This document shows, piece after piece, positions 25,432 through 34,772 of a DNA stretch of 64,000 nt. The stretch is from the NCBI RefSeq assembly GCF_902833045.1, contig NZ_CADFDU010000001.1:823927-887926 (forward strand), in the 5' to 3' direction. Under the pieces are notes generated by a model, which saw nothing but the letters and a program-made list of their open reading frames with translations, had not been told where the DNA came from and ran no database searches. Positions within the stretch are counted from its first letter, which is position 1. The number at the start of each line of letters is the position of its first letter. A program made the translations under genes and the position numbers. Source of the stretch: Burkholderia sp. BCC0322. Its GTDB lineage: Bacteria; Pseudomonadota; Gammaproteobacteria; Burkholderiales; Burkholderiaceae.

Positions 25432-27390
25432 ATGAAAAAGTCCGCGTCGCCGTTGCATGCATTTCGTTTCCGTGTCGTCTGCGCCGCGATTGCCGGCGCG
25501 GTGTCGCTCGCATCGTGTGGCGGCGTCGACAGCGAGACGCCGTCGCCACAGACGAACACCACGCCGCCGCTGGCCGCGAAACGCCCGAACATCCTGTACA
25601 TCATGGCCGACGATCTCGGCTATTCCGACATCCATGCATTCGGCGGCGAGATCAACACGCCGAACCTCGACGCGCTCGTCGCGTCGGGCCGCATCCTGTC
25701 GAACCATCACACGGGCACCGTCTGCGCGATCACGCGCGCGATGCTGGTGTCCGGCACCGACCACCATCTCGTCGGCGAAGGCACGATGGGCGTGCCGACC
25801 GATGAACGGCGCGGGCTGCCCGGCTACGAGGGCTACCTGAACGACCGGGCATTGTCGTTCGCACAACTATTGAAGGATGCCGGCTACCACACCTACATCG
25901 CGGGCAAGTGGCACATCGGCTCGGGGATCGTCGGCAGCGCGACGGGCAGCGGACAGACGCCCGACCAGTGGGGCTTCGAGCGCAGCTACGTGCTGCTCGG
26001 CGGCGCGGCGACGAACCACTTCGCGCACGAGCCGGCCGGCTCGTCGAACTACACGGAAGACGGCCGCTACGTGCAGCCTGGCCAGCCCGGGCAGCCGGGC
26101 GGCGCGGGCGGCAGTCCGGCCGTGTTCTATTCGACCGATTTCTATACGCAGAAGCTGATCTCGTACATCGATTCGAACCGGCGCGACGGCAAGCCGTTCT
26201 TCGCGTACGCGGCCTACACATCGCCGCACTGGCCGCTGCAGGTGCCCGATCCGTGGCTGCACAAGTATGCAGGCGTGTATGACGCCGGCTACGACGCGAT
26301 CCGCAACGCGCGGATCGCGCGGCAGAAGGCGCTCGGCCTGATCCCCGCCGATTTCAAGCCGTTCGACGGCTTGCCTGAAACGACGGCCGCGTCGCCCGCG
26401 ACCGCGAACAACGGCACGCCTGCCGCGAAATACATCAGCGCGGTGCATTCGGCCGCGGACGGCTACAGCGACTACGGCCCCGGCAAGGTCGACAAGCTGT
26501 GGTCGAGCCTGTCGCCGGCCGAGCGCCGCGCGCAGGCGCGCTACATGGAGATCTATGCGGGGATGGTCGAGAACCTCGACTACAACATCGGCCTCCTGAT
26601 CCAGCACCTGAAGGACATCGGCGAATACGACAACACGTTCATCATGTTCCAGTCGGACAACGGCGCGGAAGGCTGGCCGATCGACTCGGGCGCGGACCCG
26701 ACGGCGACCGATACCGCGAACGGGCAGGCGCCGCTCTACGCGACGCTCGGCACCGACAACGGCAAGCAGAACGCGCAGCGCCTGCAATACGGGCTGCGCT
26801 GGGCCGAGGTGAGTGCGTCGCCGTTCCGGCTCACGAAGGGGTATTCGGCCGAAGGCGGTGTGTCGACGCCGACGATCGTGCGCCTGCCGGGCCAGACGCA
26901 GCAGTTGCCGACGCTGCGAGCATTCACGCACGTGACCGACAACACGGCGACGTTCCTCGCGGTCGCGGGCGTCACGCCGCCGTCGCAGCCGGCGCCGCCG
27001 CTCGTCAACACGCTGACGGGCGTCGATCAGAACAAGGGCAAGGTGATCTACAACAACCGCTACGTGTATCCGGTCACCGGCCAGTCGCTGCTGCCGGTGC
27101 TGACGGGCACGGCGACGGGCGAGGTGCATACCGCGCCGTTCGGCGACGAAGCGTACGGCCGTGCGTACCTGCGCAGCGCCGACGGCCGCTGGAAGGCGTT
27201 GTGGACCGAGCCGCCGCTCGGGCCGCCCGACGGTCACTGGCAGCTGTACGACCTCGCGTCGGATCGCGGCGAGACGACCGACGTGTCCGCGCAGAACCCG
27301 TCGGTGATCGGCACGCTCGTCGACCAGTGGAAGACCTACATGAGCAACGTCGGCGGGGTCGAACCGCTGCGTCCGCGCGGCTACTACTGA
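25432..27390 (+). CDS. Arylsulfatase-type sulfatase, exported lipoprotein
   Basis: A 652-residue sulfatase. The N-terminus is a lipoprotein signal (lipobox LASC at about residue 29) followed by a Pro/Thr linker. The alkaline-phosphatase-superfamily fold starts RPNILYIMADDLGYSDIHAF with the metal-binding Asp pair. The formylglycine motif is TGTVCAITRAMLVSG with Cys98, where the usual CxPxR has Ile instead of Pro. GKWHIG, FFAYAAYTSPHWPLQVPDP and QSDNGAEG supply the other active-site residues. It should release sulfate from organic sulfate esters outside the cytoplasm. A formylglycine-generating enzyme follows after 14 bp. Confidence 0.9.
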   Translation: MKKSASPLHAFRFRVVCAAIAGAVSLASCGGVDSETPSPQTNTTPPLAAKRPNILYIMADDLGYSDIHAFGGEINTPNLDALVASGRILSNHHTGTVCAITRAMLVSGTDHHLVGEGTMGVPTDERRGLPGYEGYLNDRALSFAQLLKDAGYHTYIAGKWHIGSGIVGSATGSGQTPDQWGFERSYVLLGGAATNHFAHEPAGSSNYTEDGRYVQPGQPGQPGGAGGSPAVFYSTDFYTQKLISYIDSNRRDGKPFFAYAAYTSPHWPLQVPDPWLHKYAGVYDAGYDAIRNARIARQKALGLIPADFKPFDGLPETTAASPATANNGTPAAKYISAVHSAADGYSDYGPGKVDKLWSSLSPAERRAQARYMEIYAGMVENLDYNIGLLIQHLKDIGEYDNTFIMFQSDNGAEGWPIDSGADPTATDTANGQAPLYATLGTDNGKQNAQRLQYGLRWAEVSASPFRLTKGYSAEGGVSTPTIVRLPGQTQQLPTLRAFTHVTDNTATFLAVAGVTPPSQPAPPLVNTLTGVDQNKGKVIYNNRYVYPVTGQSLLPVLTGTATGEVHTAPFGDEAYGRAYLRSADGRWKALWTEPPLGPPDGHWQLYDLASDRGETTDVSAQNPSVIGTLVDQWKTYMSNVGGVEPLRPRGYY

Positions 27391-27404
27391 ACCGGGGCGA
27401 CACG

Positions 27405-28454
27405 ATGCGGTTCCGATTCTGGACGATCGGCGCGGCGCTTGCCGCCACGCTGTTCGCCGCCGCGTTCGCGGCCGGCTATGCCAACCCCGTCGCACCGGCG
27501 GGTGACGCATTCGACGACGCGAATCGCGGCCGCGCGCTCGCCCCGCTCGGCTCGGAGCGCCAATGCGCGCGCTATTCGGGGTTGCCGGCCGGGTGGCGTG
27601 ACGACCCGAAGGCGGGGATGGTGCACCTGCACGGCGGCGCGTTCGTGTTCGGCAGCACGCGCGGCTACGCGGACGAGCGCCCGGTCGGCGACGGTCGCAC
27701 GCGTGTCGGTGGATTCTGGATCGACCAGACCGACGTGACGATCGCGCAGTTCGCCGCGTTCGTGCAGGCGACCGGTTACGTGACCGAGGCCGAACAGCAG
27801 GATGGGGCGGCCGTGTTTCATGTGCCGACGCGCGACGAGATGAACGCGCGTGACCTGGCGTGGTGGTCATGGGTGAAGGGCGCATCGTGGCGTCATCCGC
27901 GCGGGCCGGGCAGCGGCGTCGACGGGCTCGGCAACCTGCCCGTCACGCTCGTCACGCAGCGCGATGCGCTCGCGTATGCGCGCTGGCTCGGCCGCGACCT
28001 GCCGACCGAGGCCGAATGGGAATACGCGGGCAAGGCCGGCCGCGACGACGCATCGCTCGACGCGGCGCCGCGCGATGCGCAGGGCAAGCCGGCCGCGAAC
28101 TACTGGCAGGGTGTGTTCCCGGTGCTTGACACGGCCGAGGACGGCCATGCGGGGCTCGCGCCCGTCGGCTGCTACGCGGCGAACGGGTTCCGGCTCTACG
28201 ACATGATCGGCAACGCATGGGAATGGACCAAGGACGCATACACGGGCCCGCACCAGTCGCACACGAACGGCGACACGGCGGCCGTCGCGCCGCCGACGCG
28301 CCGGCACGATACGCCGATGGTCATCAAGGGCGGCTCGTTCCTGTGTTCGCGCGACTACTGCGTGCGTTATCGCGCGTCGTCGCGCGAACAGCAGGAAGCC
28401 GATCTCGGCGCGTCGCATATCGGGTTTCGCACGATACTGAGGGATGCATCATGA
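27405..28454 (+). CDS. Formylglycine-generating enzyme family protein (sulfatase-maturing)
   Basis: A 349-residue SUMF1/FGE-type protein with an N-terminal signal sequence (RFWTIGAALAATLFAAAFAA). The FGE fold is clear: HLHGGAFVFGS near the start, TDVTIAQFAAFVQATGY, RDLPTEAEWEYAGKAGR and MIGNAWEWTKDAY. The copper-binding cysteines of aerobic FGE are kept as C314 and C319 in SFLCSRDYCVRYRASSRE, with the same 5-residue spacing as in human SUMF1. It should oxidise the sulfatase Cys98 to formylglycine. It lies directly downstream of the sulfatase, and both appear exported. Confidence 0.9.
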   Translation: MRFRFWTIGAALAATLFAAAFAAGYANPVAPAGDAFDDANRGRALAPLGSERQCARYSGLPAGWRDDPKAGMVHLHGGAFVFGSTRGYADERPVGDGRTRVGGFWIDQTDVTIAQFAAFVQATGYVTEAEQQDGAAVFHVPTRDEMNARDLAWWSWVKGASWRHPRGPGSGVDGLGNLPVTLVTQRDALAYARWLGRDLPTEAEWEYAGKAGRDDASLDAAPRDAQGKPAANYWQGVFPVLDTAEDGHAGLAPVGCYAANGFRLYDMIGNAWEWTKDAYTGPHQSHTNGDTAAVAPPTRRHDTPMVIKGGSFLCSRDYCVRYRASSREQQEADLGASHIGFRTILRDAS

Positions 28455-29260
28455 AGCGCGTCATGGTTTGCGCGGGCGCGTGGCTGATGGCTGCGTGCGC
28501 GGTCGTTCACTCGGGTTTGACCGTTGCCGCCGAATCGGCTGCGCCGGCCGTACGCGTCGGCGTGACACGCGGTGTGCATGCGCAGATCCTGGATGAAGTG
28601 AAGCGGGTCGCCGCGTCGCGAGGATTCGGCATTGACGTCGTCGAATTCGACGATGCATCGCGCATCGACGCCGCGCTGGCCGATGGCCGGATCGACGCGG
28701 CCAGCTTCGAGGATGCGCAACAGCTTGCCGCGACGCGCGCGCAGAAGCGCTATGCGCTGACCGAAATCGCGCCGACCGTCACGCTGCCGATGGCGCTCTA
28801 TTCGCGCAGGCTGAAGAACCTGAACGAACTGCGGCCCGGTGCGACGGTCGCGATACCCGCCGATCCGCGCGGGATGGCGCGCGCGCTCGTGCTGCTGCAG
28901 AACGACACGCTGGTGACGCTGCGCGAGCGGGCCGGCCTGCACGCGACGCTGCGCGACGTGACCGGCAACCGGCTCGGGCTGAAGCTCGTCGCACTGCGGC
29001 GCGATCGCCTTTACGCGGCGCTCGACACGGCGGCGTTCGTCGCGATCGACAGCGACGACGCCGCGCGCGCCGGGCTGCAACCCGCGCGTGACAGCATCAG
29101 CCTCGAGGATGCGCGCTCGCCGTATGCGAACGTGCTGACGGTGCGCGAGGCTGATCGCACGAAGCCGTGGGTCACGCAACTCGTCGCCGCGTATCACTCG
29201 GACGACGTCGCGCGCTTCATTCTCACGCGCTACCAGGATTCGGTACGGCGGCCGTGGTAG
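28451..29260 (+). CDS. NlpA/MetQ-type periplasmic substrate-binding protein
   Basis: A 269-residue protein with a signal peptide (CAGAWLMAACAVVHSGLTVA). The mature part follows the NlpA/MetQ binding fold: VRVGVTRGVHAQILDEVKRV, ..NLNELRPGATVAIPADP.G.ARALVLLQ.., and the C-terminal NVLTVREADRTKPWVTQLVAAYHSDDVA. Members bind D/L-methionine or related compounds for an ABC importer. No ATPase or permease gene is next to it. Its ATG overlaps the FGE stop (ATGA), so it belongs to the sulfatase operon; a role in sulfur-compound capture is inferred. Confidence 0.82.
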   Translation: MKRVMVCAGAWLMAACAVVHSGLTVAAESAAPAVRVGVTRGVHAQILDEVKRVAASRGFGIDVVEFDDASRIDAALADGRIDAASFEDAQQLAATRAQKRYALTEIAPTVTLPMALYSRRLKNLNELRPGATVAIPADPRGMARALVLLQNDTLVTLRERAGLHATLRDVTGNRLGLKLVALRRDRLYAALDTAAFVAIDSDDAARAGLQPARDSISLEDARSPYANVLTVREADRTKPWVTQLVAAYHSDDVARFILTRYQDSVRRPW

Positions 29261-30240
29261 ATACCTATCTGCTCGCATGCAACGCATGCGGACGCTGCTG
29301 CAACAGCGCACCGGCGCTGTCGTTGCGCGAACTGTTCCGGCATCGGCATCGCTTCGTCGGTGCGCTGGCGATCCGTCGCGTGCCGAAGCGGCGAATCGGC
29401 GAGCGCTGGCGTGCCGGCGGCCGCGAGCACGCGCTCGATGCGGACGACGTCGCGGCTTCCGATGCGCTGGCGGCGCGGTTGTTTCATCGCACGGGCAGCG
29501 GGGGAGCCGAATGGATCGCACTGACGCTGCAGGGCTACGACTATCCGTCGCTTGGCCGTTGCGCGGCGCTGGCCGACGACGGACGCTGCAGCGTGCATGC
29601 GGACAAGCCGTCGATCTGCCGCGCGGTGCCGCTCGATCCGTTGCTGCCGGACCGGTTGCAGCCCCGCGTGCTGGCCGCGCGGCGCGACGATGCGGCGTGG
29701 CTCGGCGCGAACTGCATCGTCGAAACGGCGCGCACGCAATCGTCCGTTGAATCTTCATTTCCGATTCCGCTGGTGACGGCCGGAGAGGTCGCGGATCGTG
29801 CGGCGCTCGACGCGTATCGCGAAGCGCTCGTGTTCGAGCGCGCGGTGTGGCGAGATGCGGTGTTCGCATCGTTGACCGCTGGCGGGCAGGACGTGCGGCA
29901 TGCGCTGTCGCGGCTTGCGCCAGGCGGCTACCTGACCGTGTCGATCGCGCCGGTCTTGTTGGCCGTTGCATCGGTGTCCGCGCATTGCCACGCGCTGTGC
30001 ATGGCGTTCATCGATGCGCAACTCGCGTTGATCGGTACGAACATTGACGCAGCACTTGCGCGCCGGCTGGCCGACGACCGTCCCGCGACGCGTGAGTTGC
30101 GTGGCTTCGCACAGGCGCTCGAACGCGCACGACAGGCGCTGGCCGCGCTGCCGTCGCCCGCGACCGACATGCGTGAAGACGCACCGCGCATCGATGCGTG
30201 GCTCGCCGGCCGCCCCGACTTCGATACGCTCGCCGCGTGA
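29254..30240 (+). CDS. YkgJ-type cysteine-cluster protein
   Basis: A 328-residue cytoplasmic protein of the YkgJ/FliB-like family. A CxxCGRCC cluster at residues 9-15 (CNACGRCCNSAPA) pairs with CSVHADKPSICRAVPLDP near 112, together a predicted zinc or iron-sulfur site. The C-terminal half is helical. The family is poorly characterised; some members are linked to flagellin lysine methylation, which cannot be inferred here. The GTG at 29254 overlaps the previous stop; an in-frame ATG at 29167 would lie inside the binding-protein gene and gives an Arg-rich lead. Confidence 0.8.
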   Translation: MVDTYLLACNACGRCCNSAPALSLRELFRHRHRFVGALAIRRVPKRRIGERWRAGGREHALDADDVAASDALAARLFHRTGSGGAEWIALTLQGYDYPSLGRCAALADDGRCSVHADKPSICRAVPLDPLLPDRLQPRVLAARRDDAAWLGANCIVETARTQSSVESSFPIPLVTAGEVADRAALDAYREALVFERAVWRDAVFASLTAGGQDVRHALSRLAPGGYLTVSIAPVLLAVASVSAHCHALCMAFIDAQLALIGTNIDAALARRLADDRPATRELRGFAQALERARQALAALPSPATDMREDAPRIDAWLAGRPDFDTLAA

Positions 30241-30305
30241 CGGTCTCGGCATGTTGCATTTGTCTTACAATCGGCGCTCTTTCAATCGCTTTCGATGGAG
30301 CGGGC

Positions 30306-30632
30306 ATGTACGCGTCGACTTTCATTTTCCGTGCCGGGCAATACGACGACGAATTCCACCGGCTCGACCGGCAGATCGCCGACATGGCGCGCGCGACGCC
30401 CGGCTATCTCGGCGAGGAGACATGGGAGAACGCCGAATCGGGACTGATCCAGAACGTCTACTACTGGGAGTCGGAGGCCGCGCTGCAGCAGCTGATGCAG
30501 CACCCGGCGCATCTCGAGGCAAAGACGAAGCAGGCGCGCTGGCTGGACGGCTATCGCGTCGTGATTTCGAAAGTGTTGCGCGAGTATGGCGACGGCAAGC
30601 TCACGCAGCCGCATGCGGGGCAACCCGCCTGA
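30306..30632 (+). CDS. Antibiotic biosynthesis monooxygenase (ABM) domain protein
   Basis: A 108-residue dimeric ferredoxin-like ABM domain. It opens MYASTFIFRAGQYDDEFHRL and has the typical PGYLGEETWEN and YYWESEAALQQLMQHPAHLE segments in which the Trp/His face lines the active cleft. Related proteins include small monooxygenases and haem-degrading enzymes, but many have no known reaction. GGAGCGGGC precedes the ATG at 30306. It stands 65 bp after the cysteine-cluster gene. Confidence 0.82.
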   Translation: MYASTFIFRAGQYDDEFHRLDRQIADMARATPGYLGEETWENAESGLIQNVYYWESEAALQQLMQHPAHLEAKTKQARWLDGYRVVISKVLREYGDGKLTQPHAGQPA

Positions 30633-30829
30633 ACGGCTGTCTGATTCATTTCTTTCGCATTACGGATCAATAACGAGGCGCCGCGCTCGGCAGCCCGGGT
30701 TGGCGCGCGGGTTTCCCCGCGCTCGTGTGCAATCAATTCTTCATCAAGCATGGCTAAGGTGGCGGGGCTTCACGTCGTCAGTCTGTCCACCAACAACATC
30801 CTCACTCGATGTCGTACGGAGCCTTGTCC

Positions 30830-32530
30830 ATGCCGAATTTCGCCTTGTCCGCGAAGCGCCGCCGCGCGCTGCGCGATCGTACCGTTCCCGTCTTCGTACT
30901 GACGCTGATTGCCGCGAGCATCGGCGCGCACGCTGCCCCGCATGACAACGACGGCGACAGCCGTTTTACGCCGGGCTTCGTGCCGGGCTTCCTGGTCCTC
31001 AGCCGCAGCGTGTACGACAACGTGTCGAGCAACGTCCAGCCCGGCGCGATCCTGCCGCCGAACTGCGCGAAGACCACCGGCGGTTGCGGCACGGCATCCG
31101 GCGCGCCGAATGACGGCACCTATCCGTACGTGTGGAACAACGACCGCTACGACGGCAGCTTCGGCATCACTTCGCGCATCTTCCTCGACCAGATCACGCC
31201 GGCCGGCGGTGTCGTCGGCACGCTCGAAGTGCCGAACAGTCTGCAAAAAGGCTTCGCGCGCGACCAGATGGTGACGAGCTTCAGCTCGAAGTCGGAACTC
31301 GGCCTGCACCTGTCCCTCGACGGCAACTATCTGACGTTCATGGGCTACGTCGCACCGGTCAATGCGATCGACGTGTCGAACTCGAACACGCCGCTCGCGG
31401 TCGATACGACGAACCCGGACGGGCAGACCTTCTATCGCGCGATCGCGCGCATCGATCGCCACGGGCATTTCCGTTTCACTGAGACGAATGCGTACAGCGG
31501 CAACAACGGCCGCGCGGCGATCCTGAACAATCGCGACGGCCGTGAGCTCTACTACACGTCGGGCAACGCCGGCAACGGCTCGAATCCGCAGCCGGACAAC
31601 GTGATCCTCGGCGCGGGCGCCCAGCTCATCGACGGCGCGAAGCGTCACGAAGCGCAGCAGGATCCGGGCGTGCCGACGCCGCTCGCGAGCTTCTCGGTCA
31701 CGGCACTCGGCGCGAAGGCCGACAAGATCGGCAAGGACGACAACTTCCGCGGCATCACGGTGCACGACAACGTCGTGTACTACACGAAGGGCAGCGGCGG
31801 CAACGGCGTGAACACCGTGTACTTCGTCGATACGACTGGCACCGCGTGCCCGTCGGGCGTCGGCGTGCCGTCGCCGAAGGCCGCGCTGCCGACGGCGCCG
31901 CTCGCCTACAACGCGGCCACGCTGCAGACGGCTGGCCTGCCGAACAACATGTGCGTGCTGGCCGGCTTCCCGGCCACGCCGAACAAGACCGCGACGACGC
32001 TCTCCTATCCGTTCGGGATCTGGTTCGCCGACGCGAACACGCTCTATGTCGCGGACGAAGGCGACGGCTATACGGGCGGCGCGGACCTGTATACGCATGC
32101 CGCTGCGCAGACGACCGCCGGCTTGCAGAAGTGGGTCTACGACGCAGGTGCGAAGCAGTGGAAGCTCGCATACACGCTGCAGAACGGGTTGAACCTCGGT
32201 CAGCCGTATTCGGTCGCAGGCTATCCGACGGGCAACAATTCGGCGACGGGCCTGCCGTGGGCACCGGCGACGGCTGGCCTGCGCAACCTGACGGGCCGCG
32301 TCGAACGCGACGGCACGGTGACGATCTGGGCGATTACGTCGACGGTCAGCGGCAACGGCGATATCGGTGCGGATCCGAACCGGCTGGTTGCCGTGCGTGA
32401 CGTGCTGAAGAACACCAGCGCGACGACGGCCGCGCACGAGCAGTTCGCGGTGCTGAGGACGGCGAAGTTTGCGGAAGTGCTGCGGGGGATCGAGTTCGCG
32501 CCGGGGACGGATGCCGGGCGGTGGCACTGA
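30830..32530 (+). CDS. Large secreted protein, probable beta-propeller, function unknown
   Basis: A 566-residue protein with a signal peptide (TVPVFVLTLIAASIGAHA, cleavage near AHA). The mature part is rich in Asn, Gly and Asp and shows repeated strand-turn units such as YPYVWNNDRYDGSFGITSRI, FRGITVHDNVVYYTKGSGG and YPFGIWFADANTLYVADEGD, in the style of NHL/SMP-30-like propellers. Four to six Cys may form disulfides. I know no named family for it. The ATG at 30830 (GGAGC upstream) is preferred over one at 30809. It is flanked by unrelated genes and appears monocistronic. Confidence 0.7.
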   Translation: MPNFALSAKRRRALRDRTVPVFVLTLIAASIGAHAAPHDNDGDSRFTPGFVPGFLVLSRSVYDNVSSNVQPGAILPPNCAKTTGGCGTASGAPNDGTYPYVWNNDRYDGSFGITSRIFLDQITPAGGVVGTLEVPNSLQKGFARDQMVTSFSSKSELGLHLSLDGNYLTFMGYVAPVNAIDVSNSNTPLAVDTTNPDGQTFYRAIARIDRHGHFRFTETNAYSGNNGRAAILNNRDGRELYYTSGNAGNGSNPQPDNVILGAGAQLIDGAKRHEAQQDPGVPTPLASFSVTALGAKADKIGKDDNFRGITVHDNVVYYTKGSGGNGVNTVYFVDTTGTACPSGVGVPSPKAALPTAPLAYNAATLQTAGLPNNMCVLAGFPATPNKTATTLSYPFGIWFADANTLYVADEGDGYTGGADLYTHAAAQTTAGLQKWVYDAGAKQWKLAYTLQNGLNLGQPYSVAGYPTGNNSATGLPWAPATAGLRNLTGRVERDGTVTIWAITSTVSGNGDIGADPNRLVAVRDVLKNTSATTAAHEQFAVLRTAKFAEVLRGIEFAPGTDAGRWH

Positions 32531-32623
32531 AGCAGGTGAGCGCCCGGCGGGCTGAGGCCGGGTGATACGGGCACGGCTGCGGGTTTGCGTGGCCGTGCCC
32601 TTTGGCTTTGTCGCGGTGCGGGT

Positions 32624-33466
32624 TCAGTCGGTGCGTTGTGCTACGTCGTCTTTCGGCTCCGCCCGCGCCGCGCGCTGCCAGATCGGGAACATCGCGTTCT
32701 GGACCGACGTCTGCGCGTCGATGACCTTGCGGTGGTCGATGCCAGGCAGGTCGAGCAGCCGGTCGACGGCCGCTTTCGCGCCTTCGGCGTCCTGCGGGAA
32801 CCCGCACGCGAACTGCTTGTTCGTATCGAACAGGATCCACCACACATCCGATTCGTACGGCCCCTGGTCGGTGGTTTCGATCGCGACCGCGCCGAGGTCG
32901 GACAGCGCGATTCCGTGCGTTGCGCCTTTCGGGTCGGTCGCCTCGATGCGCGTATCGGTCGCGGTCACGGCCCAGCGGCCCGGCGGGATCGGCGAAACGG
33001 GCGGTGACGGTGCGGTGCCGGGTTGCGCCGCGTCGCTGGAATCGGCTGGCGCGACGGCTTCCTTCTTCATGCGCCCGCCGATCCAAGGCAATGCGGCGCC
33101 GCCAACCATTGCCGCAATCCACAGGTAGTACCCGATGCCGAATGCGTGGATGGGCTTGAAGTCCGGGCCGGTCGGTATCGTGTGCCATCCGAGTGCGAAG
33201 ACCACGACCACGGCGAGCAGCGCGGACACGATGCGGTTCGGCTTGATCAGCGCAACGACCAGCAGCGGATTGCCGAGCCAGGCGAATTGCAGGTCGAGGA
33301 TCGCGAGCGGGCCGATCGCGAGCACCATGTAACCGCGCAGCCAGTTTATTGCGCCAGCCGCATTCGGCGGTTCGGCGGCGACCGGCAGCAGCAGCGACAC
33401 GACGTACAGCGCGACGATGACGGCGCGCGCGAGGTTCAGGCGAGCGGAAGCGGGGCGAGTCTGCAT
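32624..33466 (-). CDS. Membrane protein with C-terminal soluble domain, unknown function
   Basis: A 280-residue inner-membrane protein. Residues 15-135 hold four or five hydrophobic spans (VIVALYVVSLLLPVAA, YMVLAIGPLAILDLQFAWL, IVSALLAVVVVFALGWH, GIGYYLWIAAMVGGAALPWI). A Pro/Ser linker is followed by a cytoplasmic domain of about 110 residues with TDTRIEATDPKG and YESDVWWILFDTNKQFACGF. AGGAAGG precedes the ATG at 33466. No family recognised. Confidence 0.75.
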   Translation of the reverse strand: MQTRPASARLNLARAVIVALYVVSLLLPVAAEPPNAAGAINWLRGYMVLAIGPLAILDLQFAWLGNPLLVVALIKPNRIVSALLAVVVVFALGWHTIPTGPDFKPIHAFGIGYYLWIAAMVGGAALPWIGGRMKKEAVAPADSSDAAQPGTAPSPPVSPIPPGRWAVTATDTRIEATDPKGATHGIALSDLGAVAIETTDQGPYESDVWWILFDTNKQFACGFPQDAEGAKAAVDRLLDLPGIDHRKVIDAQTSVQNAMFPIWQRAARAEPKDDVAQRTD

Positions 33467-33633
33467 GTTGCCTTCCTGTTGTGCAGGGCGTGCGAAGCGG
33501 TCAATGCCGGACGGCCGTGCCGGCATTCGCGATACATGGCGCGCACGCGTCGCTGGCGATTGTGGGTGATTCGGGCGGCGATGTCGAATCCGTGCCGGCT
33601 GCCCGGCCTCGCCATCCGCAGGCCCGCACCGCA

Positions 33634-34566
33634 TCAAAGCGCTTCGACCAGCAACCGCTTGCTCTTCTCGCAGTACTCGTGACAGGCGGCCCGCGCCGCA
33701 ATCGATGCGCCATGCACGAATCTCGGCGCGTCCGCCCGCCGCGACATCGACACGACGATCGACGGCGGCGACGGCTGCAGCGGCAGCTCCACGACTTCAC
33801 CGCTTTCGATCAACGCGTCGACGAACAGCACCGGAATCGCCGCGACGCCGAACCCGTCGCGCACGAGCTGCACGATCACCGAGATCGACGGCGACCCGGT
33901 GATGCGCGTGTCCGACAGCGGCACGCCGTGCGCGTGCGCGAGCGTGCGGACGATATCCTCGAGCGCCCGGTGGGGCGCCGTGCCGCGCCCGTAAGTGAGG
34001 ATCGGCTGGCGCAGCACCTGCCGCGCGAGCCCCGTGCGCGTGTTCGGCAGCAGCCCCGCGCGCGCGATCCAGCGCACCGGATAGTTCGCGAGCGCATCGC
34101 ACACGACCGACGCCTCGTCGCTGCCTTCCACACGGATGATCAGGTCGAGCTCACCCGCCATCAGCCGGCGCTGCAGTACGACGCTGACGTCGACGGTCAG
34201 GTCGATCTCGAGTTGCGGATAGTCGGCCGCCAGCCGCCGCATGTAGTGCGGCAGCCAGCTGTGCACGACGGTCTCGATCACGCCGAGCCGCAGCTTGCCG
34301 CGCAGCGCGCGCTCGCCGGAGGCGGCGGCCAGCAGCTCCTGGGTCGCCTCGACCACGGCTTTCGCATAGCCGAGCAGGTATTCGCCGTTCGGCGTGAGCC
34401 GGAATTCGCGGCTGTCGCGGTCGACGAGCACCGTCTGCAGTTCGTCCTCGAGCGCCTTCAGGCGCTGCGAGATCGCGGCCGGCGTCGCGTGCAGCGCGGC
34501 GGCCGTCGTGCGGAAGTTGCGCAGCTTCGCGAGCGTGACGAAGGTTTCGAGAAAACGCGTGTTCAT
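33634..34566 (-). CDS. LysR family transcriptional regulator
   Basis: A 310-residue LysR-type regulator: HTH in FVTLAKLRNFRTTAAALHAT, PAAISQRLKALEDELQTVLV, then the effector-binding domain from LRGKLRLGVIETVVHSWLPH. It is divergent from the DUF1445/MFS/oxoprolinase genes with a 206-bp AT-leaning gap between (34567-34772), which should hold its operator. It is the probable regulator of that catabolic unit. The ATG at 34566 is chosen over one at 34638 by alignment with the family N-terminus. Confidence 0.9.
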   Translation of the reverse strand: MNTRFLETFVTLAKLRNFRTTAAALHATPAAISQRLKALEDELQTVLVDRDSREFRLTPNGEYLLGYAKAVVEATQELLAAASGERALRGKLRLGVIETVVHSWLPHYMRRLAADYPQLEIDLTVDVSVVLQRRLMAGELDLIIRVEGSDEASVVCDALANYPVRWIARAGLLPNTRTGLARQVLRQPILTYGRGTAPHRALEDIVRTLAHAHGVPLSDTRITGSPSISVIVQLVRDGFGVAAIPVLFVDALIESGEVVELPLQPSPPSIVVSMSRRADAPRFVHGASIAARAACHEYCEKSKRLLVEAL

Positions 34567-34772
34567 GGCGGTCGGGCGATGGGGCGGATGCGCACTTTGC
34601 CGGTGAAGAAAAGTGAACGGAGCCTGGGAAAACCCCAAGATCCGTTAAGAAATTCTATACACGAAGCGCAGAAAAACTCGTTGGCGTCAAAATTTTTTCT
34701 TTTCTATTCTTCGCCGTATCCGATGACACGGCACCGTCATCCCGACGACATACCGATCTGCGACAGACCCTC

